Assembly (NCBI RefSeq): GCF_030435705.1 | Contig: NZ_CP129381.1 | Coordinates: 1,240,001 to 1,304,000 of the forward strand | Reading direction: 5' to 3' | DNA length: 64,000 nt | Source: Rhizobium sp. SSA_523 | Lineage (GTDB): Bacteria > Pseudomonadota > Alphaproteobacteria > Rhizobiales > Rhizobiaceae | Shown: positions 54,115 through 62,953 of the stretch, piece after piece | Layout: every line of letters begins with the position of its first letter | Position numbering within the stretch: the first letter of the stretch is position 1 | The notes under the pieces: generated by a model | Told to the model about the DNA's origin: nothing | Seen by the model: only the letters and a program-made list of their open reading frames with translations | Databases searched by the model: none | Made by a program: the position numbers and the translations under genes

Positions 54115-55629
54115 CTAGCCCAGCAGATCGTCGACTTTGCGCGATAGATCACCGACATAGGCGGCGATGGAAAGGTCCGAGCCGGTCGCATCCACCAGCA
54201 GCTGGCTTGCGGACTTCGATCGCCCGAAGCAATGGACATTGTCGGTCAGCCAGATTTTCAGCGGCAGGTAATCGCCGCTCTCCAGCCCCTGCTCGACCGA
54301 TCCTTCTTTGAGAGCCGCAGCAAAGAACTGCGAGGACATGATATTGCCGAGCGTGTAGGTGGGGAAGGATCCGACCATGCCCGAAGACCAGTGCACGTCC
54401 TGGAGAACACCCAGCCGGTCACTTGGCACGTCGAGACCCAGCGACGCCTTCATCTTGTCGCGCCAAACCTCCCGCAGATCGGCAACCTTTATCTCGCCGG
54501 CCATCAGTCCGGCCTCGATTTCCGAGCGCAGCATGATGTGCAGGTCATAGGTCAGCTCGTCCGCCTCCACCCGGATCAGGCCGGGCTGCGCGGCATTCAC
54601 CGCCCGCCAGAAGTCATCGGCGGTGACGTCCGACAGCTGTTCGGGAAACTCCGCGCGAAGTGCTGAAAAATGCAACTCCCAGAATTGCCGCGAACGCCCG
54701 ACCCGGTTCTCCCAGAGGCGCGACTGCGATTCATGAACGCCGAAACTCGTGCCACCGACCGCGTAGAGATTGATGAAATCCGTGGTGAAGGTGGAGCGGG
54801 CCAGAGCGGGTGCCACGCCCTGCTCATACATGCCGTGCCCCGCCTCGTGCCAAACGGCAAAGAGCCCACCCGGCAGCCACGTATCGCGGAACCGGCCGGT
54901 GATGCGGACATCGGAGCGAGTGAAGGAAATCTCGAACGGGTGAACGGCGTCGTCGAGCCGGCCGCGCTCGAAATCATATCCGAACCGCGAGGCGATCAGC
55001 ATGGAAAATGCGCGCTGACGCTCCACCGGATAGGCGCGCTCGAGGATCTCGGGTCGCACTTTGGCTCCCTTGGCCCGATCAAGAAGAGGAAGAAGCGCTG
55101 CTCGCAACTCGCCATAAAGCTTTTGCAGTTGCGACCAGGTCATGCCCGGCTCATAGGTCGCGATCAGCGCATCATAGGGATGATCCCGATAGCCAATGGC
55201 GGAAGCAATCTCGCGCTGCATATCGAGCGTTTGCTCCAGGTACGGTGCGAAGGCAGCAAAATCGTCGGCGGCCCTCGCCCGGCTCCAGGCACCCTGCGCC
55301 ACGGTCTTGAGCTCGGCAGACGCACTGACGAGCGATGCGGGAATGCGCGCCAGAACCGCCGTCGCCGCCGCGGCCTGTTCCACGGCCTGAAGACGCACAT
55401 CGCTGGGATCACTTCCTGCAAGGTCCGCCCGCGCATCCTCGATCGACCGCTGCAGCGCGTCACCCGTGGCCATGTCGCGCGCGATTGCGACGAGGGTGGC
55501 GATCTGTTTGCTGCGTGCATCCAGCCCGCCGGGCGGCATCATCGTGCGACTGTCCCATGTCAGAAGGTTGACGGCGCAGAGGACGTCGTTGAGTTCGGCA
55601 ATCTGCTGCTCGAAGATTTCGAAATGCAT
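54115..55629 (-). CDS. Metallocarboxypeptidase, M32 (Taq) family
   Basis: The 504-residue protein has the zinc motif HEAGH in WHEAGHGMYEQG (near residue 265), then the family's GVHESQSRLWENRVGRS and, later, IRVEADELTYDLHIMLRSEIE with the third ligand region. M32 enzymes release C-terminal amino acids from peptides in the cytoplasm, with broad specificity. The length is right for the family. The gene is divergent from the GntR gene at 55851 and has no operon partner, but peptide-uptake genes follow a few kilobases away. Confidence 0.95.
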   Translation of the reverse strand: MHFEIFEQQIAELNDVLCAVNLLTWDSRTMMPPGGLDARSKQIATLVAIARDMATGDALQRSIEDARADLAGSDPSDVRLQAVEQAAAATAVLARIPASLVSASAELKTVAQGAWSRARAADDFAAFAPYLEQTLDMQREIASAIGYRDHPYDALIATYEPGMTWSQLQKLYGELRAALLPLLDRAKGAKVRPEILERAYPVERQRAFSMLIASRFGYDFERGRLDDAVHPFEISFTRSDVRITGRFRDTWLPGGLFAVWHEAGHGMYEQGVAPALARSTFTTDFINLYAVGGTSFGVHESQSRLWENRVGRSRQFWELHFSALRAEFPEQLSDVTADDFWRAVNAAQPGLIRVEADELTYDLHIMLRSEIEAGLMAGEIKVADLREVWRDKMKASLGLDVPSDRLGVLQDVHWSSGMVGSFPTYTLGNIMSSQFFAAALKEGSVEQGLESGDYLPLKIWLTDNVHCFGRSKSASQLLVDATGSDLSIAAYVGDLSRKVDDLLG

Positions 55630-55821
55630 CGTTGAGGATCCTGTCGCTCACAGTGGCGGCGGCGGGCCATTCAAGGTGCCGGCTTGCTGCCAAGCCCCAT
55701 GCGCACCCACTCCCGGCAACAGCTCACGCACTGTTCTATTCAACAAATACGTTTTCACGCAGTCGGCGGAGTGTCAACCGCTTTACCAGAGGCAATCTTG
55801 ACCCGAGCCAATCCAGATGAA

Positions 55822-55834
55822 ATGATCGTATCAT
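55822..55834. promoter_or_regulatory. Possible GntR operator ATGAT-CGT-ATCAT
   Basis: This 13-bp inverted repeat with perfect 5-bp arms lies 16 bp upstream of the GntR start. The position fits autoregulation. No second copy was found. Confidence 0.4.
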
Positions 55835-55850
55835 TCAGTTAGGACAGAAT

Positions 55851-56882
55851 TTGGCATTTGCCATGCAACTCGTCATCGATCGTACATTGCCGGTTTCGTT
55901 GCGCAGCCAGCTCCACGGCCTGATCGAGTATGGGATCAGTTGCGGCGACCTGTCGCCCGGCGAGACGCTCCCATCCGTGCGGGAGCTGGCGGAAACGCTC
56001 GGCGTTGCCCCGATGACGGTCGCTCAGGTCTATGCCGATCTGAAGGCCGCCGGCCTCGTCGAGACGCGCCCCGGCGCGGGCACCTTTGTCAGCCATCGCC
56101 AGCAGGTGCACGCAGTGCCCGGAGGCGAGCTGTCGACACTTTATGGACAGATCGATGCCCTGATCGAGCAGAGCCGCAGGCTCGGCATGCGCTCGGTCGA
56201 TCTCATGGCGCTGATTAGCGGGCGCGTCTCCCATGGAATCGGCCGGGATCAAAGGCGCCGCCTCCTGATGGTTGGCCTGTTCGGCGAAGCGACGGAAAGC
56301 TATGCGCGTTTCCTTGCCGACCGGCTGGGGCCGGAGGTGATCGTCGAACCGGTGACCGTGCCCGAGTTGGAAAGCGACCCGGCGATCCGGGCGCGTGCCG
56401 GCACGGCAGATCTTGTGGTGACCCTCGTCAACAAGCAACAGCAGGTCGAGGCGCTCCTGCCGGAGACCCGCGTGGTGGCGATCCGCTTTACCCCCTCGCA
56501 GGAAACCCGGCGATCTCTCGCCTCGCTGGAATCGCTGGAGCGCATTGCTGCCGTCTCCCGCTTTCCCGAATTCCTGCCGATCCTCAAGAGCGGCGTGACA
56601 AAGTTCGCTCCGCATGTCGCCGACGTGGCCGCCGACACCATCGGCAGTCCCGGCCTGGCGGAGGCGATTTCCAGGGCCACTGTCCTCGTCTATGCCACAG
56701 GTGCGGAAGCCATTCTGGCGGAGATCGCGCCGGACATGCCGCGCATCGAATATCGCCACGCCCCCGATACCGCAGATATCGAGCGGGTCGTCGTACCAGC
56801 TTTGCGTCTTGCCGGCCGAGAGCCGGGACCGGACGTGAACGACCAGTCCCATTCAGATCTCTTGCAGAAGGAAGCAACATGA
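55851..56882 (+). CDS. GntR-type winged-helix regulator with a sensor C-terminal domain
   Basis: The protein of 343 residues has an N-terminal GntR winged helix (LPVSLRSQLHGLIEYGISCGDLSPGETLPSVRELAETLGVAPMTVAQVYADLKAAGLVETRPGAGTFV, residues 13-80), as in the YtrA-like type, and then about 230 residues of a domain that resembles periplasmic-binding-like or UTRA-type sensors only weakly. The TTG at 55851 has AGGA 6 bp upstream; an ATG four codons later is the alternative. Its stop overlaps the start of the PanE-like gene in ATGA, so it heads a three-gene operon. Confidence 0.82.
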   Translation: MAFAMQLVIDRTLPVSLRSQLHGLIEYGISCGDLSPGETLPSVRELAETLGVAPMTVAQVYADLKAAGLVETRPGAGTFVSHRQQVHAVPGGELSTLYGQIDALIEQSRRLGMRSVDLMALISGRVSHGIGRDQRRRLLMVGLFGEATESYARFLADRLGPEVIVEPVTVPELESDPAIRARAGTADLVVTLVNKQQQVEALLPETRVVAIRFTPSQETRRSLASLESLERIAAVSRFPEFLPILKSGVTKFAPHVADVAADTIGSPGLAEAISRATVLVYATGAEAILAEIAPDMPRIEYRHAPDTADIERVVVPALRLAGREPGPDVNDQSHSDLLQKEAT

Positions 56883-57901
56883 TGAGCCAGCCGATCGTGA
56901 TCTGGGGAGCGGGCGCCATCGGCGGCACGCTGGGGGCCGCTTTCCTGCGCGCCGGGGAAGACGTGCTCTTCGTGGATACCGCGAAGGACCATGTGGATGC
57001 CATTAACACTGGCGGGCTGCGCATCGCCGGGCCCATCTTCGAGGGCGTATTCCAGGCGAAAGCCTGCCTGCCTCAGGACCTTCGCGGAGAGTTCTCGCGT
57101 ATTTATCTCTGCGTCAAGGCTCATCACACCGAAGATGCCACGAAGGCGCTGGTGCAGCATCTGTCATCGGACGGCTATGTGGTCTCGGCCCAGAACGGAT
57201 TGAACGAGCAGGTGATCGCGCGGATCGTCGGCGAAAACCGGGTCGTCGGATGCTTCGTCAATTTTGGCGCGGATTACCTTGAGCCGGGGCTGGTCCATTA
57301 TAGCGGCCATGGAGCGGTCGTCATCGGCGAGCTCGACGGTCGGTTCTCCGACCGCGCCGAGGAAATCTACGCCCTGCTCAAGCAGTTCGAGCCGAAGGCG
57401 CTGATCACCAACAATATCTGGGGCTTCCTCTGGGGCAAGATGATCTACGGCGCGCTGCTGTTCGGGACGGCACTGACCAATGACAGCATTGCCGATGTTC
57501 TGGACAGACCGGCTGCGCGTCCCGTGCTGCGAAAGCTCGCGCTGGAGGTGGCGACTGTGGCGGCGATCAACAATATCAAGCCGGAAGCCTTTGATGGTTT
57601 CGATCCCTCGGCCTTCGGTCCGCTTGCAGAACAGCAGCAGACCGACCGCTCCTTCGACGACATGGTGGCGCATAATCGTCGCTCGCTGAAGTCTCATTCC
57701 GGCATCTGGCGCGACCTGGCGGTGCGCAAGCGCAAGACGGAAGTGGACGCCCAGGTCCTGCCTGTCGTCTCCATCGGTCAGGACTCCAGGGTTCCGACAC
57801 CCATGGTGGCGAAACTGGTCGAGATGATCCACGAGATCGAAGATGGCCGGCGTCCGCTCGATTTCGCCAATCTGGAAGAGCTCGGAAAGGCCGGCGCATG
57901 A
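56879..57901 (+). CDS. Ketopantoate reductase (PanE/ApbA)-like oxidoreductase
   Basis: The 340-residue protein starts with the NADP-binding motif IWGAGAIGGTLGAAFLRAGEDVLFVD and has the catalytic region NNIWGFLWGKMIYGALLFGTALTNDSIADVLDRP near residue 180. It is longer than pantothenate-pathway PanE. Position between a GntR regulator and an SDR, with ATGA overlaps on both sides, suggests a catabolic role on another 2-oxo acid or hydroxy acid. It shares only general family features with the protein at 47373. Confidence 0.87.
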   Translation: MMSQPIVIWGAGAIGGTLGAAFLRAGEDVLFVDTAKDHVDAINTGGLRIAGPIFEGVFQAKACLPQDLRGEFSRIYLCVKAHHTEDATKALVQHLSSDGYVVSAQNGLNEQVIARIVGENRVVGCFVNFGADYLEPGLVHYSGHGAVVIGELDGRFSDRAEEIYALLKQFEPKALITNNIWGFLWGKMIYGALLFGTALTNDSIADVLDRPAARPVLRKLALEVATVAAINNIKPEAFDGFDPSAFGPLAEQQQTDRSFDDMVAHNRRSLKSHSGIWRDLAVRKRKTEVDAQVLPVVSIGQDSRVPTPMVAKLVEMIHEIEDGRRPLDFANLEELGKAGA

Positions 57902-58644
57902 ACATTTCGTTTGAGGACAAGATCGTCGTGGTGACCGGAGCGGCCCACGGCTTCGGTCGGGCGATCGCCTACGGATTTGCAAGCCGCGGCGCCCGCGTCC
58001 ATGCATGCGATGTGAACGAGGCCGGGCTCGAAGAGACGATCGCATTGTGCGGCGACCGGACCACCGCCCATAGTCTCGATGTCGGCAATCGTGCCGAGGT
58101 CCAGGCTCTCGTCCCCTCCTTCGGCGCCGTCGACATTCTCGTCAACAATGCCGGTGGCGTGCGCGGCCAGATCGGCCGCCCTATCGAGGACATCAGCGAG
58201 AGCGACTGGCAGGGCATTCTCGACGTCAACCTGTCTGGCGCCTTCTTCATGGCGCAGGCGGTTGCCCCTGCCATGAAGAAGAAGCGGTGCGGCCGCATCA
58301 TCAACATCTCCAGCGGCGCAGGGCTTGGCATCTCGCTGACCGGCATCCAATCCTATGCCAGCGCCAAAGCCGGCCAGATCGGCCTCACCCGCCAGCTCGC
58401 CCATGAACTCGGGCCCTGGAACATCACCGTCAACAATGTCGCCCCCGGCTTCGTGCGGTCCAACCCCGCGACGGAACGGCAATGGGAGGCGATGGGCGAG
58501 GACGGGCAACAGCGGCTCTTGAACAACATCGCGCTGAAGCGCCTCGGCAGCGCGGAGGATATTGCTGCCATGGTGATGTTTTTCGCCAGCGAGCAGGCAG
58601 GCTGGATCTCCGGCCAGGTCATCAGCGTCGATGGCGGCAAATGA
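57898..58644 (+). CDS. Short-chain dehydrogenase/reductase
   Basis: The 248-residue classical SDR has the cofactor motif TGAAHGFGRAIAYGFASRG at residues 13-31, NNAGG near residue 82, catalytic serine in NISSGAG, and YASAKAGQ as the YxxxK pair near residue 150. It ends WISGQVISVDGGK, the usual C-terminus. It reduces or oxidises an alcohol or ketone with NAD(P). It overlaps the PanE-like gene in ATGA. The two oxidoreductases may act in sequence on one substrate. Confidence 0.93.
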   Translation: MNISFEDKIVVVTGAAHGFGRAIAYGFASRGARVHACDVNEAGLEETIALCGDRTTAHSLDVGNRAEVQALVPSFGAVDILVNNAGGVRGQIGRPIEDISESDWQGILDVNLSGAFFMAQAVAPAMKKKRCGRIINISSGAGLGISLTGIQSYASAKAGQIGLTRQLAHELGPWNITVNNVAPGFVRSNPATERQWEAMGEDGQQRLLNNIALKRLGSAEDIAAMVMFFASEQAGWISGQVISVDGGK

Positions 58645-58648
58645 CGCA

Positions 58649-58678
58649 ACCGAGGTCGCCCGAACTGGTGACCTCGGT
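58649..58678. terminator. Bidirectional terminator between convergent genes
   Basis: ACCGAGGTC at 58649-58657 pairs perfectly with GACCTCGGT at 58670-58678 across a 12-nt loop. It fills the short gap between the convergent SDR and isoaspartyl peptidase genes. No T-run follows. Confidence 0.6.
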
Positions 58679-58695
58679 CTCGCGGCCCGCAAGCG

Positions 58696-59649
58696 TCAGT
58701 CGGGGTGGAGCCGCATCACGTCCGAATGGGTGCCGACATAGAATTCGCCCTCGGGCGTCACCCAGCCGCGGAACATGCCATCGGTATTGTAGGGTGCGGT
58801 GATCGATCCGTCGGCCCCTACGGCGACGAGGCCCGCGCCGATATCGTGTTGCTTCAGGTCCTGCTGGACGAGCTTGGCGGCCGCAGCTTCCAGGCTTTCG
58901 CCGAGATAGGCGACGCGGCTGGCAATCTCGTGACCGACGGCATAGCGCATGAAGAATTCGCCCTTGCCCGTCCCCGAGACAGCGCAGGCGCCGTCCCGTG
59001 CATAGGTTCCCGCACCAATGATCGGCGTATCGCCGATGCGTCCATCCGGCTTGTTGTTGTAGCCCCCGGTGGACGTCGCGGCCGCGAGGTGCCCTTGGCC
59101 GTCCAGCGCCACCGCACCCACGGTGCCGTGCTTTTCCGCTTCGCTTGCCTTTGCTGCCGTGCCCGCGGCTGCATGAGCCTTCATCGCGGCAAGCGCCTTC
59201 GTCCGCCGTTCGGTGGTAAAATAATCCGGCTCCACCATGGCCAGTCCGGCCTGTTCGGCGAAGGCATCTGCTGCCGGCCCACCCAGGAGAAGCGCATCGC
59301 CATGCTCCATCAGCTTGCGCGCCGCCTTCACCGGATTGCGGATGCGCCGCACGAGGGTCACGGCGCCGGCTTCCAGCGTCCTGCCGTCCATGATCGATGC
59401 ATCGAGCTCGTGCCGCCCTTCCGTGTTGAGCGCCGCACCATAGCCTGCGTTGAAATGCGGGCTATCCTCCATGACGACCACGGCCGCCTCGACCGCATCG
59501 AGCGATGAACCGCCCGCCGCCAGGATCTGCCAGCCAGCCTTCAATGCCCGCCCCAGATCGACCCGCGCAGCGGCCCACTCGTCCTCGCTGAGGTCGAGCT
59601 TTGCCATGACCCCGCAGCCGCCATGAATGGCCAGAGCAAGAGTTCCCAT
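58696..59649 (-). CDS. iaaA: Isoaspartyl peptidase / L-asparaginase, Ntn type
   Basis: The 317-residue precursor starts LALAIHGGCGVMAKLDLS and has AGGSSLDAVEAAVVVMEDSPHFNAGYGAALNTEGRHELDASIMDG, as in plant-type asparaginases. Self-cleavage should occur before the threonine in KHGTVGAVALD (near residue 180), giving alpha and beta chains with the catalytic threonine at the beta N-terminus; STGG and GRIGDTPIIGAGTYA follow as in the family. It removes isoaspartyl residues from dipeptides. AGGA precedes the ATG at 59649. It follows a strong terminator after the peptide-binding-protein gene. Confidence 0.95.
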   Translation of the reverse strand: MGTLALAIHGGCGVMAKLDLSEDEWAAARVDLGRALKAGWQILAAGGSSLDAVEAAVVVMEDSPHFNAGYGAALNTEGRHELDASIMDGRTLEAGAVTLVRRIRNPVKAARKLMEHGDALLLGGPAADAFAEQAGLAMVEPDYFTTERRTKALAAMKAHAAAGTAAKASEAEKHGTVGAVALDGQGHLAAATSTGGYNNKPDGRIGDTPIIGAGTYARDGACAVSGTGKGEFFMRYAVGHEIASRVAYLGESLEAAAAKLVQQDLKQHDIGAGLVAVGADGSITAPYNTDGMFRGWVTPEGEFYVGTHSDVMRLHPD

Positions 59650-59689
59650 CTGTGTCCTCCCGATTGAATCCGTCAGTAAACGAGAAAAA

Positions 59690-59710
59690 GGCCGGGCAAA
59701 GCGCCCGGCC
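59690..59710 (-). terminator. Rho-independent terminator after the binding-protein gene
   Basis: On the minus strand GGCCGGGC, a 5-nt loop and GCCCGGCC are followed by TTTTT (59689-59685). This is a textbook intrinsic terminator 24 bp after the binding-protein stop. Expression of iaaA beyond it would need readthrough or its own promoter. Confidence 0.88.
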
Positions 59711-59733
59711 AATCGATGCCGTCAGGTCTCTGC

Positions 59734-61326
59734 CTATTGTGCCGGGCGGATGTTCATCGCCAGCGTGTCCTCATCGGAGCGCGCGACAATGGTGATGTTC
59801 TTCTTCATGCCCCAGGCGGAAATGGTCGAGGCGATCGCCAGATAGGGGCGATCTGTCGCGACGAGCGCATTGGCATCCATCAGGAACTTCTCGCGCTTTG
59901 CCGTGTCCATCTCGACGGCGGCGTCCTCGATCAGCTTGTCCATCGTCGGATTGACATAGCCCCGCAGATTGAAGGCACCCAGCTTCTTTTCCGGATCGTT
60001 CGAATGCGTCAGCGACGACAGCGTGTAGTTCGCCTCGCCGGTCAGGGTTCCCCAGCCGGACATGGTCATGGAATAGTCGCCCCGTGTATTGGCGGGGAAG
60101 AAGACGGCGCCCGGCTGCGCATTGGCCTCGACCTGGATGCCGACTGCCGTCAGCATCTGGGCGATAGTCGTGCCGACATCCTTGTCGCCCGGCAGGCGGT
60201 CATTGGTGAACGAGAAGGTCACCTTGAAACCGTCCGGATAGCCGGCCTCGGCCAGCAAAGCCTTGGCCTTGGCAGGATCAGCCTGTGTCGGCTTCACATC
60301 CGGGTTCCAGCCGAAGATGTTCGGGGTAACAAGCTGCGACTGAACGGCGCCCATGCCTTCCATGGCGATCTCGGTCAGGGCTTCCCGATCAATGGCAAGA
60401 TCGAAGGCCTCGCGGACCTTGGGGTCCTGGAAGGGGTTCTTGGGCAGAGGCGACCCGTCCTTGGCACTGACCTGCGGAGGCTTGTCGCGGAAATCGAAGG
60501 CGATATTGAACAGGTAGACGCTTTCCTGGCGGACGATGGAGAGCTTGCTGTCCTGCTCCAGCGTCGGCACGTCGGACGAGGGGATGCGGGCGATCAGATC
60601 GACCTGCCCGGCCTTCAACTGCGCGACGCGCGCCGCATCATTGGGAATTTCCTTGCGGGTTACCTTGTCCCAGGGCTCCTTTTCGCCCCAGTAACCGTCG
60701 AACTTCTCGACGACCAGCTGCTCCTTCGGCGTCCAGGACACGAACTTGTAGGGGCCTGTGCCGATTGCAGCCTTGCCGGAATTGAAGCCTTCGGCGGCCT
60801 TGTCGGCGCTGGCGGAATAGTCCTTCGCCGCCGTGTGCGAGACCACGAACAGACGGATGAAGTCGTTGGGCAGGGTCGGTGCGGGACCGTCGGTCTTGAT
60901 GCGGATCGTATAGGGATCGACGATTTCGATGCCACGCACGCGACGGACATAGATGGTCGTCGGGTTGGGCCCGGTGACCGCCGGGATCCGTTCGATGGAG
61001 AATTTCACGTCTTCCGCGGTGAAATCCGAACCGTCATGGAATTTGACGCCCTGCCGCAGCTTGAACTCCCAGGTCGTGTCGTCGATGGCCGTCCAGCTGG
61101 TGGCAAGCCCCGGCTCCAGTTCCAGATTGTTGCCGGATTTTACAAGGGAATCGAAAATATGCTTCATGGCCTCGGCATGCGTGCCGGCGGCCGTGAAATG
61201 CGGATCGACCGAAAGCGGACCGGCTCTCACGCCGACTGTGAGATCTGCGGCAAGCGCCGCCGACGATACGCCGCCCAGTAAGGCAGACACCAGCGCGACG
61301 CTGCGCAACACGTTATGAATGCTCAT
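59734..61326 (-). CDS. Periplasmic peptide-type substrate-binding protein (SBP family 5)
   Basis: The 530-residue protein has a Sec signal (LRSVALVSALLGGVSSAALA, cleaved before ADLTVG) and the SBP_bac_5 pattern: EPGLATSWTAIDDTTWEFKLRQGVKFHDGSDFTAEDVKFSIER near residues 70-115, GTGPYKFVSW, and DPKVREAFDLAIDREAL near residue 300. It should bind a peptide or a related compound for the permeases encoded at 62954 and after. Its start overlaps the MarR stop in ATGA. Confidence 0.94.
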   Translation of the reverse strand: MSIHNVLRSVALVSALLGGVSSAALAADLTVGVRAGPLSVDPHFTAAGTHAEAMKHIFDSLVKSGNNLELEPGLATSWTAIDDTTWEFKLRQGVKFHDGSDFTAEDVKFSIERIPAVTGPNPTTIYVRRVRGIEIVDPYTIRIKTDGPAPTLPNDFIRLFVVSHTAAKDYSASADKAAEGFNSGKAAIGTGPYKFVSWTPKEQLVVEKFDGYWGEKEPWDKVTRKEIPNDAARVAQLKAGQVDLIARIPSSDVPTLEQDSKLSIVRQESVYLFNIAFDFRDKPPQVSAKDGSPLPKNPFQDPKVREAFDLAIDREALTEIAMEGMGAVQSQLVTPNIFGWNPDVKPTQADPAKAKALLAEAGYPDGFKVTFSFTNDRLPGDKDVGTTIAQMLTAVGIQVEANAQPGAVFFPANTRGDYSMTMSGWGTLTGEANYTLSSLTHSNDPEKKLGAFNLRGYVNPTMDKLIEDAAVEMDTAKREKFLMDANALVATDRPYLAIASTISAWGMKKNITIVARSDEDTLAMNIRPAQ

Positions 61327-61889
61327 TCTTCGTTCTCCTCTATATTTATCATTGGTGGCGAGACAGGTGAATTCACGACGACCTTTGCCAGAAGCTCGGA
61401 GAGCATCAGCATTTCCGCCGGCGTCAGGGCGGAGAGCATGGCTCTTTCGCGCTCGACCATGGGCTGCATGGCAGCATCAACGATGCGCCTGCCCTCGTCC
61501 GTAATGTAGAGGACGAAGCTGCGCAGATCCGCGGGATCGACCTCGCGGCGAATAATGTCCTTGTCGATCAGCTTCTGGATGGCCCGGCTGATGGTGTTCT
61601 TGGGAAAGCCCGACGAGACGCAGATGGCGCTTGCCGTGAGCCCGTCGGCCAGCCCGAGGGAATAGAGCACGACGAATTCCGGCCGCGGCAGGCCGAACTC
61701 TTTCTCCGTCCAGCGATAGATCGGCACGTTGAACTGCAGGGCGAGGAAATTGATGCGAAACGACAGCCAGCACGGATTGTCCCACAGTTTCACCCCGACC
61801 AGCGCATCGACCGGCTCTCCCGTCGACACGGTTTTTCCGCCTTGACGAAGAAGCGTTTCGAGCGACGCCTGTTCCAGCTGCACCGTCAT
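61323..61889 (-). CDS. MarR family regulator
   Basis: The 188-residue protein has the winged helix LADGLTASAICVSSGFPKNTISRAIQKLIDKDIIRREVDPADLRSFVLYITDEGRRI at residues 90-145. The ATG at 61889 has GGAG close upstream; a GTG at 61910 is also possible. It is first in the transcript with the peptide-binding protein and divergent from the creatininase-family gene. Two similar palindromes at 61917 and 61969 are its probable sites, so it likely controls both directions. Confidence 0.9.
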   Translation of the reverse strand: MTVQLEQASLETLLRQGGKTVSTGEPVDALVGVKLWDNPCWLSFRINFLALQFNVPIYRWTEKEFGLPRPEFVVLYSLGLADGLTASAICVSSGFPKNTISRAIQKLIDKDIIRREVDPADLRSFVLYITDEGRRIVDAAMQPMVERERAMLSALTPAEMLMLSELLAKVVVNSPVSPPMINIEENEE

Positions 61890-61916
61890 ATCTCCGCCTG
61901 TCTGGCTCACTTTTTT

Positions 61917-61930
61917 GTACCGTATGGAAC
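61917..61930. promoter_or_regulatory. MarR operator copy 1 (GTACCGTATGGAAC)
   Basis: This 14-bp imperfect palindrome shares the form GTNCCGTATGGNAC with the site at 61969-61982. It overlaps the leader of the MarR gene. Confidence 0.75.
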
Positions 61931-61968
61931 TTGACCGTCTGATAATTGCCTGTCAATCTCTTTTTTTA

Positions 61969-61982
61969 GTTCCGTATGGGAC
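61969..61982. promoter_or_regulatory. MarR operator copy 2 (GTTCCGTATGGGAC)
   Basis: This is the second copy; its centre is 52 bp from the first, five helical turns, so the two dimers lie on one face. It lies 95 bp upstream of the creatininase-family gene. Confidence 0.75.
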
Positions 61983-62077
61983 TGTATCCTTGGCGAGTGC
62001 AGTGCACTTCAGGGCTTAAATTTTGTGCGTATGCGAAAAATATCATGGACGCTGCGCGGTCAGGACGGGAGTTGCGC

Positions 62078-62779
62078 ATGAAGATTGCCGATATGAACTG
62101 GATGCAGGTTGAAGAGCGCGCCGCCAAGGACGACCGCTGCATTCTTCCGATCGGCAGCGTCGAGCAGCATGCCTATCTCAGCCTAGCCACCGACATGATC
62201 CTGGCAGAGAAAGTCTCCGTGGATGCCGCCGAACCGCTTGGCGTTCCGGTCTTCCCGGTCCTGCCCTATGGCCTGGCATCGTCCTTCGCGACCTTCCCCG
62301 GCACGCTGACGCTCTCGCTGTCCAGCTATATCGGCATTATCCGCGACCTGATGGACAGTATCCACCGCTCGGGCTTTCGCCGCATCCTGATCGTCAATGG
62401 TCACGGCGGCAACACGCCGGCAACGGCCGTCATATCAGAGTGGCTGAATGCGCATCCGGACAGTTCGGTAAAATTCCATGACTGGTGGCGGGCGCCGCGG
62501 ACCCTGGCGAAAGTGCAGGCCATCGATCCCGCTGCCTCGCATGCCTCATGGATGGAGAACTTCCCATGGACGCGGACGAATGATCCGCGACAGCCGTCAG
62601 GCGCGAAACCGCAGGTGGATTATGCCCGCCTTGCGCGCATCGATGCCGGACGCAAGCGGGAGATGCTGGGAGATGGCAATTATCACGGCCTCTATCAGCG
62701 TCCCGATGAAGACATGCTGGCGATTTGGGAGGTCGCTGTCGCGGAAACGCGGGATCTCCTGGAGGGTGACTGGCACTGA
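62078..62779 (+). CDS. Creatininase/creatinine amidohydrolase family enzyme
   Basis: The 233-residue protein has the family's metal-site motifs: LPIGSVEQHAYLSLATDMILAEK (residues 25-47), with E and H of EQH and D of TD as ligands, and RILIVNGHGGNTPA near residue 105. The usual GPHLP after EQH is replaced by AYLSL, which sets it apart from true creatininases. Members cleave cyclic or linear amides. The ATG at 62078 has GGGAG upstream. It is the first gene of the plus-strand peptide-type importer operon, so it probably acts on the imported compound. Confidence 0.88.
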   Translation: MKIADMNWMQVEERAAKDDRCILPIGSVEQHAYLSLATDMILAEKVSVDAAEPLGVPVFPVLPYGLASSFATFPGTLTLSLSSYIGIIRDLMDSIHRSGFRRILIVNGHGGNTPATAVISEWLNAHPDSSVKFHDWWRAPRTLAKVQAIDPAASHASWMENFPWTRTNDPRQPSGAKPQVDYARLARIDAGRKREMLGDGNYHGLYQRPDEDMLAIWEVAVAETRDLLEGDWH

Positions 62780-62803
62780 AGCATGCCGCGCGAGGAGCGT
62801 ATG

Positions 62804-62821
62804 TCGGCATTGCAATGCCGA
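62804..62821. promoter_or_regulatory. Perfect 18-bp palindrome after the amidohydrolase gene
   Basis: TCGGCATTGCAATGCCGA lies in the 174-bp gap between the amidohydrolase and permease genes. It could be an operator for an unidentified factor or a hairpin; the sequence does not decide between them. Confidence 0.4.
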
Positions 62822-62953
62822 TGAACGCGAAAGCGAAGTTCACGCTTGAAGAGCGAATCCGGAAGATCTCGATGCGCTTTGGCATGACCTGAGCGCATCC
62901 AATGCCAAACCAAGCCCGCGCAAGACGGGACGAATCATAAGGACGGGGATCCA

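Noticed and set aside
59716..61281. Plus-strand open frame of 521 codons
   Set aside because: It is antisense to the peptide-type binding-protein gene, which has a signal peptide and family motifs.
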